This document shows positions 8,578 through 18,065 of a stretch of 64,000 bases of DNA, piece after piece. Each line of letters starts with the position of its first letter. The first letter of the stretch is position 1. The position numbers and the translations under genes were made by a program. The stretch spans positions 1,772,001-1,836,000 of the forward strand of contig CP081161.1 in the NCBI GenBank assembly GCA_025141675.1, written 5' to 3'. Under the pieces are notes generated by a model. It was not told where the DNA came from, searched no databases, and was given only the letters and a program-made list of their open reading frames with translations. Source of the stretch: Rhodobacteraceae bacterium S2214. GTDB lineage: Bacteria > Pseudomonadota > Alphaproteobacteria > Rhodobacterales > Rhodobacteraceae.

Positions 8578-9580
8578 AGCAATTTCATATATCGAACACC
8601 CCAGCGATGTGATCGCCCATGCCGCACACTTAACGGCACAGGGCAGGGCGTTTGCCCTAATCACATCGGTGGGGATCGAAGGTGGGGCGGCACGCGACGA
8701 AGGATCATTAGCACTTGTCGGCGAGACGGGCGCAATGGTTGGTTATCTGTCGAACGGCTGTATCGACAAAGATATCCAGTTCCAGGCGATAGAGGCGCTG
8801 CGTACGTCCGAAAAGAAACTGGTCCGGTATGGTAAGGGGTCGCAGTTTGCGGACCTGTCCCTGCCGTGCGGTGGCGCTTTGGATATCTTGATTGATCCGA
8901 CGCCAGACATTGCCGCGCTTAGTGCGGCGCATCGCGATCTTGAAAACCGTCGCCCGACAATTTTGCGATCTACCTTGCCAGTCGTTGGGGCACCGACGCT
9001 GTCGTTTCGGTATGCACCGCAGTTTCGATTGGTGCTCGCTGGACGCGGCGCGGTTTTCCGCGCGATGGCTGAACTTGGTGTGGCTTCCGGTTTTCAGGTC
9101 CGGCTTATGTCTCCTGACGAAGAGGATCTGGATGACTTGGCGACAATCACTGGCGCAGGCGGGGTTCATTTGAAATCGACACAAGCTGCGGTGCGGACTG
9201 ACTGGCTGGACCCATACGCGGCCTTTCTAACGCTGTTCCACGACCACGATTGGGAACCTGCGCTGTTGCAGGCCGCGTTGACGTCATCGGCCTGCTTCAT
9301 TGGTAGCCTTGGCAGCAGAAGAACACATGAGGCGCGCATCGAACGACTTATTGCGATGGGCGTGACTGCTGCTGATGCGCACCGCGTTCAGGGGCCAATC
9401 GGGCTTGTGCCGTCACTACGCGAAGCGCCGTTGATTGCTGTTTCAGCGTTGGCGCAAATCGTGGCGCACAGGCCAGTCGCTATAGAGCGGTGTTTGCCAT
9501 GCAACGACGACGCTAGTTTCGGATCTAGCCCTGACAGGGCCCCGCAAGTGGTCGCGCGGGCCGACAGTGTCGACGCTTAA
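8570..9580 (+). CDS. coxI: CoxI-like XdhC-family protein
   Basis: Second XdhC/CoxI-family maturation protein, last of the cluster. The N-terminal domain has VTSVGIEGGAARDEGSLAL-type sequence near residues 25-44 and the family loop GYLSNGCIDKDI; the C-terminal Rossmann region includes LVLAGRGAVFRAMAELG and later CFIGSLGSRRTHEAR. Start is probably the TTG at 8570, overlapping the end of coxG by 8 bp; no better start is visible. Likely role is delivery or sulfuration of the molybdenum cofactor for CoxL. The last roughly 25 residues look poorly structured. Confidence 0.85.
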   Translation: MPKAISYIEHPSDVIAHAAHLTAQGRAFALITSVGIEGGAARDEGSLALVGETGAMVGYLSNGCIDKDIQFQAIEALRTSEKKLVRYGKGSQFADLSLPCGGALDILIDPTPDIAALSAAHRDLENRRPTILRSTLPVVGAPTLSFRYAPQFRLVLAGRGAVFRAMAELGVASGFQVRLMSPDEEDLDDLATITGAGGVHLKSTQAAVRTDWLDPYAAFLTLFHDHDWEPALLQAALTSSACFIGSLGSRRTHEARIERLIAMGVTAADAHRVQGPIGLVPSLREAPLIAVSALAQIVAHRPVAIERCLPCNDDASFGSSPDRAPQVVARADSVDA

Positions 9581-9604
9581 CAAAACAATGTGCTAAAAAT
9601 AGGT

Positions 9605-9646
9605 AAGGGCACGATCCACGCCGGTACCTGCGTCAATCGTGCCCTT
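9605..9646 (+). terminator. Inverted repeat after the cox cluster
   Basis: Perfect 11-bp arms AAGGGCACGAT (9605-9615) and ATCGTGCCCTT (9636-9646) with a 20-nt loop, 25 bp after coxI. Position suggests the end of the cox transcript, but the loop is long and no T-run follows, so it may be Rho-assisted or a protein-binding site. Confidence 0.45.
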
Positions 9647-10435
9647 CCTCGTGGATCAAGAGGGTGTCGTCCCCGCTCTTGTTCCTATCAAACGTCGATC
9701 CCCCGTCCCTTGGTTATGACGTCTGCGTGTGAGTTGTTGTTCATTTCTTCCGGTCCCCGCTGCTTTTGACAGGGTAACGTAGGAGATACTATCAAACAGG
9801 TCCCTAGAAACCTTTGTGTCTGCGTCGATTCTAGGCCCTTGTTGATTTGATCGCTTTGGGGCGAATTCTCCGAAACTACTTATTGGCTCATGTCCTTAAC
9901 ATCGCAGATGGGCGGCGAATTTAAACACCGCGAATAGATAGTTTGCAGCGCGAAGGGATAGCTGGTTAACTTTAGGGTCAGCTGATTTGCGGTTTTTTAT
10001 GCCTGAAGCCAAGGTTCCTTTACCGTCCCATGATCCGAAGGCTGCAATGAGGGGGGGGGGCAGTGAAATCGCCTGCGATGCGGAAACATTAAATGCTGCG
10101 AAGCAGTGCGATCGCATTCGAAACTGCGGTAATTTTAGGCGCAGGCGCTTTATCTGCATGATGGATTTGTGCACATTTTTTAGCCGATAAGTTTAACGTT
10201 GGTGAAATTTTCAGCAAACTACCGCGTATTGTCACCCGTTCACGCAGGATCATCTTCATTTTCGCGGAACCAATGGTGAAGGTCTCGATGTCCGAAAGGG
10301 CATTCAGTGCCACGCGAAGGTGCATCCTGGCAGATAACGACCTTCGCATGGCTGCAACAAAAGAGCTGCGGTCCCTGACTATCACTCTGATCCACCATTG
10401 CCTAGCGATGGAAGGCTCGAGCGTAGCGAAACAAC
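9647..10435. other. Long non-coding region upstream of urtA
   Basis: About 790 bp with no convincing gene. Several ORFs of 60-100 codons lie on both strands, but none has a good ribosome binding site or recognisable motif. Visible structure: a run of ten G at 10051-10060, a small hairpin CTGC-GAA-GCAG at 10096-10106 and an adjoining perfect palindrome TGCGATCGCA at 10107-10116. It must contain the urtA promoter; I see no clear sigma-54 or NtrC site. Confidence 0.5.
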
Positions 10436-10450
10436 TTGGGGGTTTATCCT

Positions 10451-11731
10451 TTGACTATTCGAAATACTCTGCTCACATCTATTTCCGTGCTGGGCCTTGC
10501 TGGTGCAGCTGCTGCTGAATGTGCAGATCCCATCAAGGTTGGCGTTCTGCACTCTTTGTCCGGCTCCATGGCGATTTCCGAGACAACACTGAAAGACGCG
10601 ATGTTGATGCTGATCGACCAGCAAAACGCTGCAGGCGGTCTGTTGGGCTGTGAACTGGAAGCGGTTGTTGTTGATCCTGCATCCGATTGGCCGCTGTTTG
10701 CTGAAAAAGCACGCGAGCTGCTGACAGTGAACGAAGTTGACGTGATCTTCGGCAACTGGACATCTGTTTCCCGTAAATCGGTTCTTCCAGTCATCGAAGA
10801 ACTGAACGGCCTGCTGTTCTACCCAGTTCAGTACGAAGGCGAAGAGTCTTCCAAAAACGTATTCTACACAGGCGCTGCGCCAAACCAGCAGGCGATCCCA
10901 GCGACCGACTATTTCCTCGAAGAGCTTGGTGTTGAGAAATTCGCGCTGTTGGGCACTGACTATGTGTATCCGCGTACAACAAACAACATCCTTGAATCTT
11001 ACCTGATGGACAAAGGCATCGCTGCTGAGGATATCTTCGTAAACTACACACCTTTTGGTCAGTCTGACTGGGCCACGATCGTTGCTGACGTTGTCGCACT
11101 TGGCGAAGACGGTAAGCAGGTTGGCGTGATTTCCACCATCAACGGCGACGCGAACATCGGCTTCTACAAAGAACTGGCCGCTGCTGGTATCTCTGCAGAC
11201 GATATCCCAGTTGTTGCGTTCTCTGTGGGTGAAGAAGAGCTATCCGGTTTGGACACATCTAACCTTGTTGGTCACTTGGCTGCATGGAACTACTTCCAGT
11301 CTGCAGAAAGCGACGCGAACGAAGAATTCATCGCGGCATGGAAAGCTTTTGCTGGCGAAGAGCGCGTAACAAACGACCCAATGGAAGCCCACTACATCGG
11401 TTTCAACATGTGGGTGAACGCGGTTGAAGCGGCAGAAACAACTGACGTGGATGCGGTTCGCACAGCCATGTACGGTCAAGAATTCCCGAACCTGACTGGC
11501 GGTACAGCGGTGATGTTGCCAAACCACCACCTCGCAAAACCAGTTCTGATTGGTGAAATCCAAGCAGACGGTCAGTTCGACATCATCTCCCAGACTACTG
11601 AAGTACCGGGCGATGCATGGACAGATTTCTTGCCAGCATCCGCTGTTCTGAAATCCGATTGGAAAGATCTGGAATGCGGCATGTACAACACTGAAACAGA
11701 GACCTGTGTTCAGCTGACATCCAACTACTAA
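10451..11731 (+). CDS. urtA: Urea ABC transporter, substrate-binding protein
   Basis: Periplasmic urea-binding protein of the UrtABCDE importer. A Sec signal peptide is visible (LLTSISVLGLAGAAAAECA, cleavage probably after AAA or before ECA). The mature protein starts DPIKVGVLHSLSGSMAISE, the UrtA/AmiC type-I binding-fold opening, and ends with a Cys-containing segment typical of UrtA. I place the start at the TTG at 10451, about ten bases after an ACTTGGGGG purine stretch; another TTG at 10436 is possible. Followed by a strong terminator hairpin, suggesting urtA is made in excess over the membrane genes. Confidence 0.93.
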   Translation: MTIRNTLLTSISVLGLAGAAAAECADPIKVGVLHSLSGSMAISETTLKDAMLMLIDQQNAAGGLLGCELEAVVVDPASDWPLFAEKARELLTVNEVDVIFGNWTSVSRKSVLPVIEELNGLLFYPVQYEGEESSKNVFYTGAAPNQQAIPATDYFLEELGVEKFALLGTDYVYPRTTNNILESYLMDKGIAAEDIFVNYTPFGQSDWATIVADVVALGEDGKQVGVISTINGDANIGFYKELAAAGISADDIPVVAFSVGEEELSGLDTSNLVGHLAAWNYFQSAESDANEEFIAAWKAFAGEERVTNDPMEAHYIGFNMWVNAVEAAETTDVDAVRTAMYGQEFPNLTGGTAVMLPNHHLAKPVLIGEIQADGQFDIISQTTEVPGDAWTDFLPASAVLKSDWKDLECGMYNTETETCVQLTSNY

Positions 11732-11740
11732 GTTGACCAA

Positions 11741-11770
11741 TGCAGGCGGGGACATCCCGCCTGCATTTTT
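11741..11770 (+). terminator. Strong intrinsic terminator between urtA and urtB
   Basis: TGCAGGCGGG (11741-11750), a 5-nt loop, CCCGCCTGCA (11756-11765), then five T. A classical Rho-independent terminator in the gap after urtA. Partial readthrough would give the usual excess of binding protein over permease. Confidence 0.9.
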
Positions 11771-11803
11771 CGTAATACCCCCCTGAATTTCCGAAAGTTG
11801 ATC

Positions 11804-13729
11804 ATGCGCAGTTTTCTGACCGCAGTCTTGATGTTCGTCTCTTTTGCTAGCGTCGCTACCGCGCAAGACCTTCAATCCATCCTCCAAACCCACGCCGAAG
11901 AAGTCGCCAAACCATCCCGTAATTCGGTGAGTGTCGTTTTGGATGATCTGGCCGCCAGCGGTCTGCCGCAGGTAACCGTGTTCCTTGAAAAGTGGGCTGA
12001 AAAGGAAGTTTGGCAGGGCCAAGATGGTCTGTTCTATTTCGGTGCTGAAGACGATGATGTTCTGACTTGGGCGTCCGTGGATACCGATGACACCGGTACC
12101 GCGCCCGCCGATAATTACAGCCAGATTAAACCAAACGGTGGCGTGCGTCGCTTGATCGGGACAGCACTTGTCCAGTTCCAACTGAGCGATCCTGATCTCG
12201 ACCGCCGGACTGCAGCCGTCGCCTCCATCGCCCGCAGACCTGATGCCAGCCAATTGGCCCCGTTACTTGCGTCGATAGAAGGTGAAGCGGACGCGGTTTT
12301 GAAAGCACGCAAAGTCCAAGTCGCTAATTTCATGCAGGCCCGGTTTGCTGATGATACCGATGCGCGTATCGCCGCAATTGAAAGCCTGTCGAAAGACACA
12401 ACAGTCGAAGCGCGTGCAGTCCTAAACCAGATTCTAAGCAGCAAGATGGGCGTTGCTGTCGAGGCACCCGACGTCAATGTTGCGACGATCATCGACCCGT
12501 TTGATGCACCCGAAGAGTCGTACGCCATTTTGGTCGAAGCGGGGTTGGCACCAGCTAAGCAAACGCCTGCAGAAATTCGCCAAACACTAGAGGCGAACAT
12601 CACCGACGGCCGCGTGGGCGGTGTCCCACTAGCGCAATTGTCGGACCCCGCGTTGCGCGAAAGAGCTTATGCCGCGTTGTCGACGGCGGGTCTTGCCCCA
12701 ACATTGATCACAGATCTGACCCGCGACGTCGCGCTGAATTCACATGTGTTTTACGAGGCCTATGACGAAGATGACGCTGCGATTACCGATGCTGCTCAGG
12801 CAGCGTTAGCTTCTGTAGAAACTCGCGTTGGCACTGCTCAAGTGGCCGACCTGACGTTGGACGCGCTGTCGTTGGCCTCGATCTTCTTTCTGGCCGCTAT
12901 TGGCCTTGCGATTACGTTTGGCGTGATGGGCGTCATCAACATGGCCCACGGTGAATTCATCATGATGGGGGCCTATACAGGTTACGTCGTACAGTTGTTC
13001 ATTCCGAATTACACGGTGTCGATCATCGTGGCGCTTCCTGTGGCTTTTGCTGTGACCTTCGCTGCAGGCGTGGCGATGGAACGGCTGGTGATCCGCTGGC
13101 TTTATGACCGTCCGTTGGAAACACTGCTGGCGACTTTCGGTATTTCAGTAGCGCTGCAACAGCTTGCTAAGAACATCTTCGGTACACAGGCGCGTCCGCT
13201 GACGTCGCCTGACTGGCTTGCTGGTGCTTGGGTCGTCAATGACGTGATCCAGATCAGCTACATTCGTATCGCGATCTTCGTGCTCGCGCTGATCTTCCTC
13301 GGGCTGATCCTGTATATCCTGAAACGCACGCGATTGGGCCTTGAAGTTCGTGCCGTGACGCAAAACCCCGGCATGGCAGCGTCGATGGGGATCAATCCCG
13401 CCAAGATCAACATGCTGACCTTTGGCTTGGGATCAGGCATCGCGGGTATCGCAGGTGTCGCCATCGGGCTTTATGCCAAGGTGACGTCAGAGATGGGTTC
13501 AGATTACATCGTGCAAAGCTTCATGACCGTGGTTGTCGGCGGTGTCGGCAATGTCTGGGGCACGCTGGCAGGGGCTGCGATGATCGGCTTTGGTCAGAAA
13601 GGCATTGAATGGTTCAACCCGTCCAACACGCTGGCCGCGCAAACCTACATGATCCTGTTTGTAATCCTTTTCATTCAATTTAGGCCGAAGGGTATCGTCG
13701 CCCTCAAAGGTCGGGCGGCAGGAGATTGA
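11804..13729 (+). CDS. urtB: Urea ABC transporter, permease UrtB
   Basis: Membrane subunit of the urea importer. A signal sequence (TAVLMFVSFASVATAQD) leads into a roughly 330-residue exported helical domain of unknown role that is characteristic of proteobacterial UrtB. From about residue 350 the LivH-type branched-chain amino acid permease begins, with GVMGVINMAHGEFIMMGAY and later MNPA-like coupling region sequences. Start ATG at 11804 is preferred over the TTG two codons earlier. 641 aa is long for the family because of the N-terminal domain. The urtC ATG follows its stop by two bases. Confidence 0.92.
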   Translation: MRSFLTAVLMFVSFASVATAQDLQSILQTHAEEVAKPSRNSVSVVLDDLAASGLPQVTVFLEKWAEKEVWQGQDGLFYFGAEDDDVLTWASVDTDDTGTAPADNYSQIKPNGGVRRLIGTALVQFQLSDPDLDRRTAAVASIARRPDASQLAPLLASIEGEADAVLKARKVQVANFMQARFADDTDARIAAIESLSKDTTVEARAVLNQILSSKMGVAVEAPDVNVATIIDPFDAPEESYAILVEAGLAPAKQTPAEIRQTLEANITDGRVGGVPLAQLSDPALRERAYAALSTAGLAPTLITDLTRDVALNSHVFYEAYDEDDAAITDAAQAALASVETRVGTAQVADLTLDALSLASIFFLAAIGLAITFGVMGVINMAHGEFIMMGAYTGYVVQLFIPNYTVSIIVALPVAFAVTFAAGVAMERLVIRWLYDRPLETLLATFGISVALQQLAKNIFGTQARPLTSPDWLAGAWVVNDVIQISYIRIAIFVLALIFLGLILYILKRTRLGLEVRAVTQNPGMAASMGINPAKINMLTFGLGSGIAGIAGVAIGLYAKVTSEMGSDYIVQSFMTVVVGGVGNVWGTLAGAAMIGFGQKGIEWFNPSNTLAAQTYMILFVILFIQFRPKGIVALKGRAAGD

Positions 13730-13731
13730 TC

Positions 13732-14907
13732 ATGGAAAAGTCTTTTATCGCACGCAACCCATCTGTCCTTTGGTTCCTTCTGGCGCTTGCGCTTTTCACG
13801 CTTGGCGTGACCGTCATGTCCGAAGCATTTGGGGCGTCGATCGTCTCGACATCGTTCCTGAAAACGCTCGGCAAAACGCTGTGCCTGTGTCTTGTCGCCA
13901 TCGCGATGGACGTGGTTTGGGGATACTGCGGCATCCTAAGCCTTGGGCATTTCGCGTTTTTCGGCATTGGCGGTTACGCAATCGGCATGTGGCTGATGTA
14001 TGAACGAACGCGCGATATCGTCGTGACATCGTTGGAGACAGGCGTGATTCCACCAACGCCGGATGAAATCACCGAAGCCGTCGGCACGCAAATCTTTGGT
14101 GTCGTGGGTAGTTCCGAATTCCCTGCGATCTGGGCGTTCTCGCATTCGCTGACGCTGCAATTGCTGGCGGTGGTTTTAGTGCCGGGTTTGTTGGCGCTGG
14201 TCTTTGGCTGGCTGGCCTTCCGCAGTCGCGTGACGGGCGTCTATCTGTCGATCCTGACGCAGGCGATGACATTAGCACTGTCGCTGTATTTCTTCCAGAA
14301 CGACACGGGATTGCGCGGCAACAACGGGCTATCCGGTCTGCAGAACATTCCAGGATTGACCGAGGTATCGCAAGCGACGCTATCGCTGTGGTTCTTTTGG
14401 GCATCTGCGCTGGCGCTGGCATTGGGGTATGTTTTCTTTGCGTGGATCACATCAGGCAAGATCGGATCGGTCATTCACGCGATCCGCGACAATGAATCAC
14501 GTGTGCGGTTCTTGGGCTATCACGTCGAAAGCTACAAACTGTTTGTCTTTACTGTCACCGCGATGGTCGCGGGCATTGCGGGGGCGCTGTACTACCCGCA
14601 GGCTGGCATCATTAACCCCGCAGAAATCGCACCAATTGCGTCGATTTATTTGGCGGTTTGGGTCGCGATCGGGGGCAGGGGGCGTCTGTACGGTGCGGTC
14701 ATTGGGGCTGCGGTCGTGTCGCTGATGTCATCGTGGTTCACGGGGGGCAGCGCGCCGAACGTTAACCTTGGTTTCTACGAGATCAAATGGACCGACTGGT
14801 GGCTTGTCCTGCTGGGTGTGACTTTCGTCGCTGTCACATTGTTCTTCCCCAAAGGCATCGGCGGATTGTTTGATCTGCTGCCGTCCAAGAAAGGAGAAGC
14901 GCAATGA
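13732..14907 (+). CDS. urtC: Urea ABC transporter, permease UrtC
   Basis: Second permease subunit, LivM type. About nine to ten hydrophobic segments, with the family segment VWGYCGILSLGHFAFFGIGG near residues 63-82 and a late IHAIRDNESRVRFLGY, the cytoplasmic ATPase-coupling loop. Start is the ATG at 13732 with GGCAGGAGATTGATC upstream, rather than the TTG at 13726 overlapping urtB. The stop overlaps urtD (ATGA). Confidence 0.92.
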   Translation: MEKSFIARNPSVLWFLLALALFTLGVTVMSEAFGASIVSTSFLKTLGKTLCLCLVAIAMDVVWGYCGILSLGHFAFFGIGGYAIGMWLMYERTRDIVVTSLETGVIPPTPDEITEAVGTQIFGVVGSSEFPAIWAFSHSLTLQLLAVVLVPGLLALVFGWLAFRSRVTGVYLSILTQAMTLALSLYFFQNDTGLRGNNGLSGLQNIPGLTEVSQATLSLWFFWASALALALGYVFFAWITSGKIGSVIHAIRDNESRVRFLGYHVESYKLFVFTVTAMVAGIAGALYYPQAGIINPAEIAPIASIYLAVWVAIGGRGRLYGAVIGAAVVSLMSSWFTGGSAPNVNLGFYEIKWTDWWLVLLGVTFVAVTLFFPKGIGGLFDLLPSKKGEAQ

Positions 14908-15644
14908 ATACGCTTCTTGAGGTATCCGGTGTCAGCGTCAGTTTTGACGGGTTCAAGGCGATCAACAACTTGTCGATCCAGATTGCGGAACCAGAACTGC
15001 GTGCGGTGATTGGGCCAAATGGCGCGGGTAAAACGACGTTCATGGACATCGTGACGGGAAAGACCAAGCCCGACGAAGGACACGTCCTGTGGGGCGAAAA
15101 GTCTGTGTCGTTGGTCGGGATGAATGAAAGCGAAATCGCTGGCGAAGGTATTGGGCGTAAGTTCCAGAAGCCAACGGTATTCGAGGCGCAAACCGTGCGG
15201 CAGAACATTACGATGGCTCTGAAAAACCCGCGTGGACCGTTTGAGGTTTTATTCAAGCGCGGTGAAGATGCACGCGCGGAACGTGTGTTGGAAATCAGTG
15301 ACGAGATTGGTTTGACCGACGCGCTGGACCGAACATCAGGCGACCTAAGCCATGGGCAAAAACAATGGCTCGAAATCGGCATGCTGCTCGCACAAGATCC
15401 ACGCCTGCTGCTCGTTGACGAACCCGCCGCGGGCATGACACCGGCCGAACGCGAACATACAACGGATCTGTTGGTGCGGGCTGCAAAAACGCGTGCAGTT
15501 GTTGTTGTCGAGCACGACATGGAATTCGTGCGCCGCCTGAATTGCAAAGTCACGGTGCTGCATCAGGGATCGGTGCTTGCTGAAGGGTCATTGGACCACG
15601 TGACACAAAACCAAGACGTTATCGACGTCTATTTGGGACGCTAA
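14904..15644 (+). CDS. urtD: Urea ABC transporter, ATP-binding protein UrtD
   Basis: First nucleotide-binding subunit (LivG type). Walker A GPNGAGKTT near residue 37, ABC signature LSHGQKQWLEIGM, Walker B LLLVDEPAAGMTPAE and the H-loop VEHDMEFV. 246 aa, normal length. Start overlaps the urtC stop; urtE follows after 2 bp. The signature motif begins LSHGQ as is usual in UrtD. Confidence 0.93.
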   Translation: MNTLLEVSGVSVSFDGFKAINNLSIQIAEPELRAVIGPNGAGKTTFMDIVTGKTKPDEGHVLWGEKSVSLVGMNESEIAGEGIGRKFQKPTVFEAQTVRQNITMALKNPRGPFEVLFKRGEDARAERVLEISDEIGLTDALDRTSGDLSHGQKQWLEIGMLLAQDPRLLLVDEPAAGMTPAEREHTTDLLVRAAKTRAVVVVEHDMEFVRRLNCKVTVLHQGSVLAEGSLDHVTQNQDVIDVYLGR

Positions 15645-15646
15645 GA

Positions 15647-16342
15647 ATGTTAGAAATCAAAGGGCTGACCCTCAAATACGGGCAAAGCCAAATTCTGAAT
15701 GGCATTGATCTGACCGCAAAAGTTGGCGAAGTGACCACCGTGATGGGTACCAATGGCGTCGGTAAAACGAGCCTTTTGCGTGCGATTGCAGGGCGGCATC
15801 CCTACGCGGACGGGACGATCACATTGGACGGTCAAGCGTTGGATCATCCTAGCGCTTATGACGCGGCACGCGCCGGTATCGCTTATGTCCCACAAGGTCG
15901 AGAGGTCTTTCCGATGATGACCGTTGGCGAGAATTTGCAGACGGGATTTGCGTGCTTGCCAAGCAGCGAGCACCAAGTGCCGGACCGTATTTACGAACTA
16001 TTCCCAGTGCTGAGAGATATGATCGACAGACGCGGCGGTGATCTGTCTGGAGGTCAGCAGCAACAACTTGCGATTGCGCGTGCTTTGATTTCGAAACCAC
16101 GCGTTTTGCTGTTGGACGAGCCGACCGAAGGCATTCAACCGAATATCATCCAGCAGATCGGGAATGTCATTAAGATCCTGTGCGAAGAAGGCGATATGGC
16201 GATCATTCTGGTCGAACAGTTCTTCGATTTTGCGCACGATCTCGGCGCGGAATTTCTCGTGCTGCAACGGGGCGAGGTGATCTTTAACAAACGCAAAGCG
16301 GCGTTGACCCGCGAAGAGCTGTATCAACAAGTTCTCGTTTAA
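15647..16342 (+). CDS. urtE: Urea ABC transporter, ATP-binding protein UrtE
   Basis: Second nucleotide-binding subunit (LivF type). Walker [13 protein letters not shown] signature [15 protein letters not shown], Walker [17 protein letters not shown] and H-loop VEQFFDFA, where the His is replaced by Gln as is common in UrtE and LivF-like proteins. 231 aa. It ends the urt operon; its last four bases overlap the 3' end of the convergent urease operon, with no space for a terminator between them. Confidence 0.93.
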   Translation: MLEIKGLTLKYGQSQILNGIDLTAKVGEVTTVMGTNGVGKTSLLRAIAGRHPYADGTITLDGQALDHPSAYDAARAGIAYVPQGREVFPMMTVGENLQTGFACLPSSEHQVPDRIYELFPVLRDMIDRRGGDLSGGQQQQLAIARALISKPRVLLLDEPTEGIQPNIIQQIGNVIKILCEEGDMAIILVEQFFDFAHDLGAEFLVLQRGEVIFNKRKAALTREELYQQVLV

Positions 16343-16953
16343 TACGAGAAGCCGCCAATCTGTGCCAGTAGGTCTGCGACGGCGGTCCCACCTTCATTCT
16401 TGCGGAGCGATGTGAAGACGAACGGCTTGCCCGATCGCATGCGTGTGGCATCCCGTTCCATCACATCGAGCGATGCACCGACGTGCGGCGCCAAATCGGT
16501 TTTGTTGATGACCAAAATGTCGGATTTGGTGATCGCGGGCCCACCTTTGCGCGGAATTTCTTCGCCGGCTGCGACATCAATAACGTAGACTGTCACGTCA
16601 GCCAGTTCTGGGCTGAAGGTCGCGGATAAGTTGTCACCACCGCTTTCAATGAGGACGATTTCAACGTTGTCATGACGTTTGCGCATTTCCGCGACTGCTG
16701 CCAGATTGATCGAAGCATCTTCGCGGATCGCGGTATGTGGGCAGCCGCCTGTTTCCACACCAATCACGCGGTCTTGCGGCAGGATTTGCATCCGCATCAG
16801 GGCTTCCGCGTCTTCCTGCGTATAGATATCGTTCGTGATGACACCGATCGACAACTGCGGGTGAAGCAGCTTGGCAAGTGTTGCCGTAAGAGTCGTTTTG
16901 CCAGCGCCAACCGGGCCGCCAATGCCGATCCGTAAAGGTCCGTTTCGAGACAT
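16339..16953 (-). CDS. ureG: Urease accessory GTPase UreG
   Basis: GTPase that drives nickel delivery into apo-urease. P-loop [11 protein letters not shown] near residues 9-19, the CPH nickel-site motif in [11 protein letters not shown], and the G4 motif as [11 protein letters not shown]. The start is the ATG at 16953 with AGAAGGAAT before it, giving the usual 204 aa; an upstream in-frame start at 17001 would add 16 unconserved residues and overlap ureF. Last gene of the urease operon, tail to tail with urtE. Confidence 0.95.
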   Translation of the reverse strand: MSRNGPLRIGIGGPVGAGKTTLTATLAKLLHPQLSIGVITNDIYTQEDAEALMRMQILPQDRVIGVETGGCPHTAIREDASINLAAVAEMRKRHDNVEIVLIESGGDNLSATFSPELADVTVYVIDVAAGEEIPRKGGPAITKSDILVINKTDLAPHVGASLDVMERDATRMRSGKPFVFTSLRKNEGGTAVADLLAQIGGFSY

Positions 16954-16966
16954 ATGTGAATTCCTT

Positions 16967-17605
16967 CTATGTGCGAAAAACACGTGAATATTGGGTTTCA
17001 TGTCGCATTGTGGTGATATCGGACATGAACGTCGCGGCGTGCAAATCGTCTAACGTTGCGGTTTGTACGTCTTGGGCGACAGATAGGCAAAGCGGTTTCA
17101 GTTGTGTTTGCACACGTTGCCCGTCTGTCTGGCCTAAAGGAACAAGTCGCATTGCGGCAGCGGTCAAATTGCCCACAAATGCCTGCAGATACATCGCGGT
17201 CGTCAGTTGCGTGTCAAGCCCTAGCGCATGGGCTGTGCGCCCGACGGCAACCGGATATGTCAGCCCAGACAGCGGCACGTCAAACACGTCACGCACTGTG
17301 TCGCAAAACGCGGACCCTTGCAGGTCGGTTTCCATCAACCGTTCTTTTGATGCTGCAAAAGCGCGGGCGCTCGCGTCGACCGTACTCACGTGTGACGCGT
17401 CTGCGTGAAAAGCCGTGACAAGTAACACAGCATCGGCTCGCGCGCCGCCAAAGGTTAACAGTGCCGTCAGCCAATTATTCAAATCAGAAGTTGATGTAAT
17501 CGTGCCTGTTTCAATGGCCGTTTCAAGCCCGTTTGAATAGGCAAACGCCCCAACTGGAAAGGATGGCGACAGCAGTTGCGACAACGTCAGGACGTCAGTG
17601 GTCAT
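16967..17605 (-). CDS. ureF: Urease accessory protein UreF
   Basis: Component of the UreDFG activation complex that opens the urease active site for Ni2+ and CO2. The opening [20 protein letters not shown] followed by GLE is the UreF signature, and the protein is all helical. The ATG at 17605 overlaps the end of ureE by 11 bp and gives 212 aa; the open frame runs 26 residues further upstream with no family resemblance. 14 bp before ureG. Confidence 0.92.
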   Translation of the reverse strand: MTTDVLTLSQLLSPSFPVGAFAYSNGLETAIETGTITSTSDLNNWLTALLTFGGARADAVLLVTAFHADASHVSTVDASARAFAASKERLMETDLQGSAFCDTVRDVFDVPLSGLTYPVAVGRTAHALGLDTQLTTAMYLQAFVGNLTAAAMRLVPLGQTDGQRVQTQLKPLCLSVAQDVQTATLDDLHAATFMSDITTMRHETQYSRVFRT

Positions 17606-18065
17606 GCGCCGTATGCCCGTGTTCGTGGCTATGTGTGCGGCCATGTCCGTAGGCGCCGCCTTCGGGGGTGAAGGGTTCGACAACTTCAGTCACAACCGCC
17701 CCCAAATGTTCCAACATATGGCCAATGACTTTATCGCGCTGGATGAGCAGGCGGTCCGGTTCGATTTGGCAAGGGGTATGGCGATTGCCAACGTGCCACG
17801 CGAGCTGAACTAGATTATCGCCCGTGATCGCAAGCAGCGGTTCTGCGGCGGCCTTGATCGCGATGAATTTCCCGTCTTGAACACGCAAGCCATCGCCGTG
17901 GTTCAGCGATGTCGTTTGGGCCAAATCAATCAGGACAGATGCGCCAGTCTGTGTCTTGATGACTTTGCGCCGCAGAAAACGGTCGTCGTAGGTCAACACG
18001 CATTGATCAATGCTATCGGTCCAATCGCCAGCCGCGCTGACGTCGTTGCAGGTATAATCAGCCAT
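17595..18065 (-). CDS. ureE: Urease nickel chaperone UreE
   Basis: Nickel metallochaperone. The N-terminal peptide-binding-like domain is followed by the conserved AWHVGNRHTPCQIE, whose first His is the main interface metal ligand, and the C-terminus is His-rich ([18 protein letters not shown]), a typical nickel-storage tail. 156 aa. The ATG overlaps the ureC stop by one base. Confidence 0.93.
   Translation of the reverse strand: MADYTCNDVSAAGDWTDSIDQCVLTYDDRFLRRKVIKTQTGASVLIDLAQTTSLNHGDGLRVQDGKFIAIKAAAEPLLAITGDNLVQLAWHVGNRHTPCQIEPDRLLIQRDKVIGHMLEHLGAVVTEVVEPFTPEGGAYGHGRTHSHEHGHTAHDH

Noticed and set aside
9987..10190. Plus-strand ORF spanning the G10 tract
   Set aside because: Its frame depends on the homopolymer length and the product has no recognisable feature.
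9896..10385. Overlapping minus-strand ORFs of 92-98 codons before urtA
   Set aside because: Neither has a convincing ribosome binding site or family motif, and they overlap each other; the protein-like look of parts may reflect a decayed gene, but I cannot support a call.
10191..10450. Sigma-54 (-24/-12) promoter before urtA
   Set aside because: TGGCAG near 10328 lacks the correctly spaced GC element, so it does not meet the consensus.
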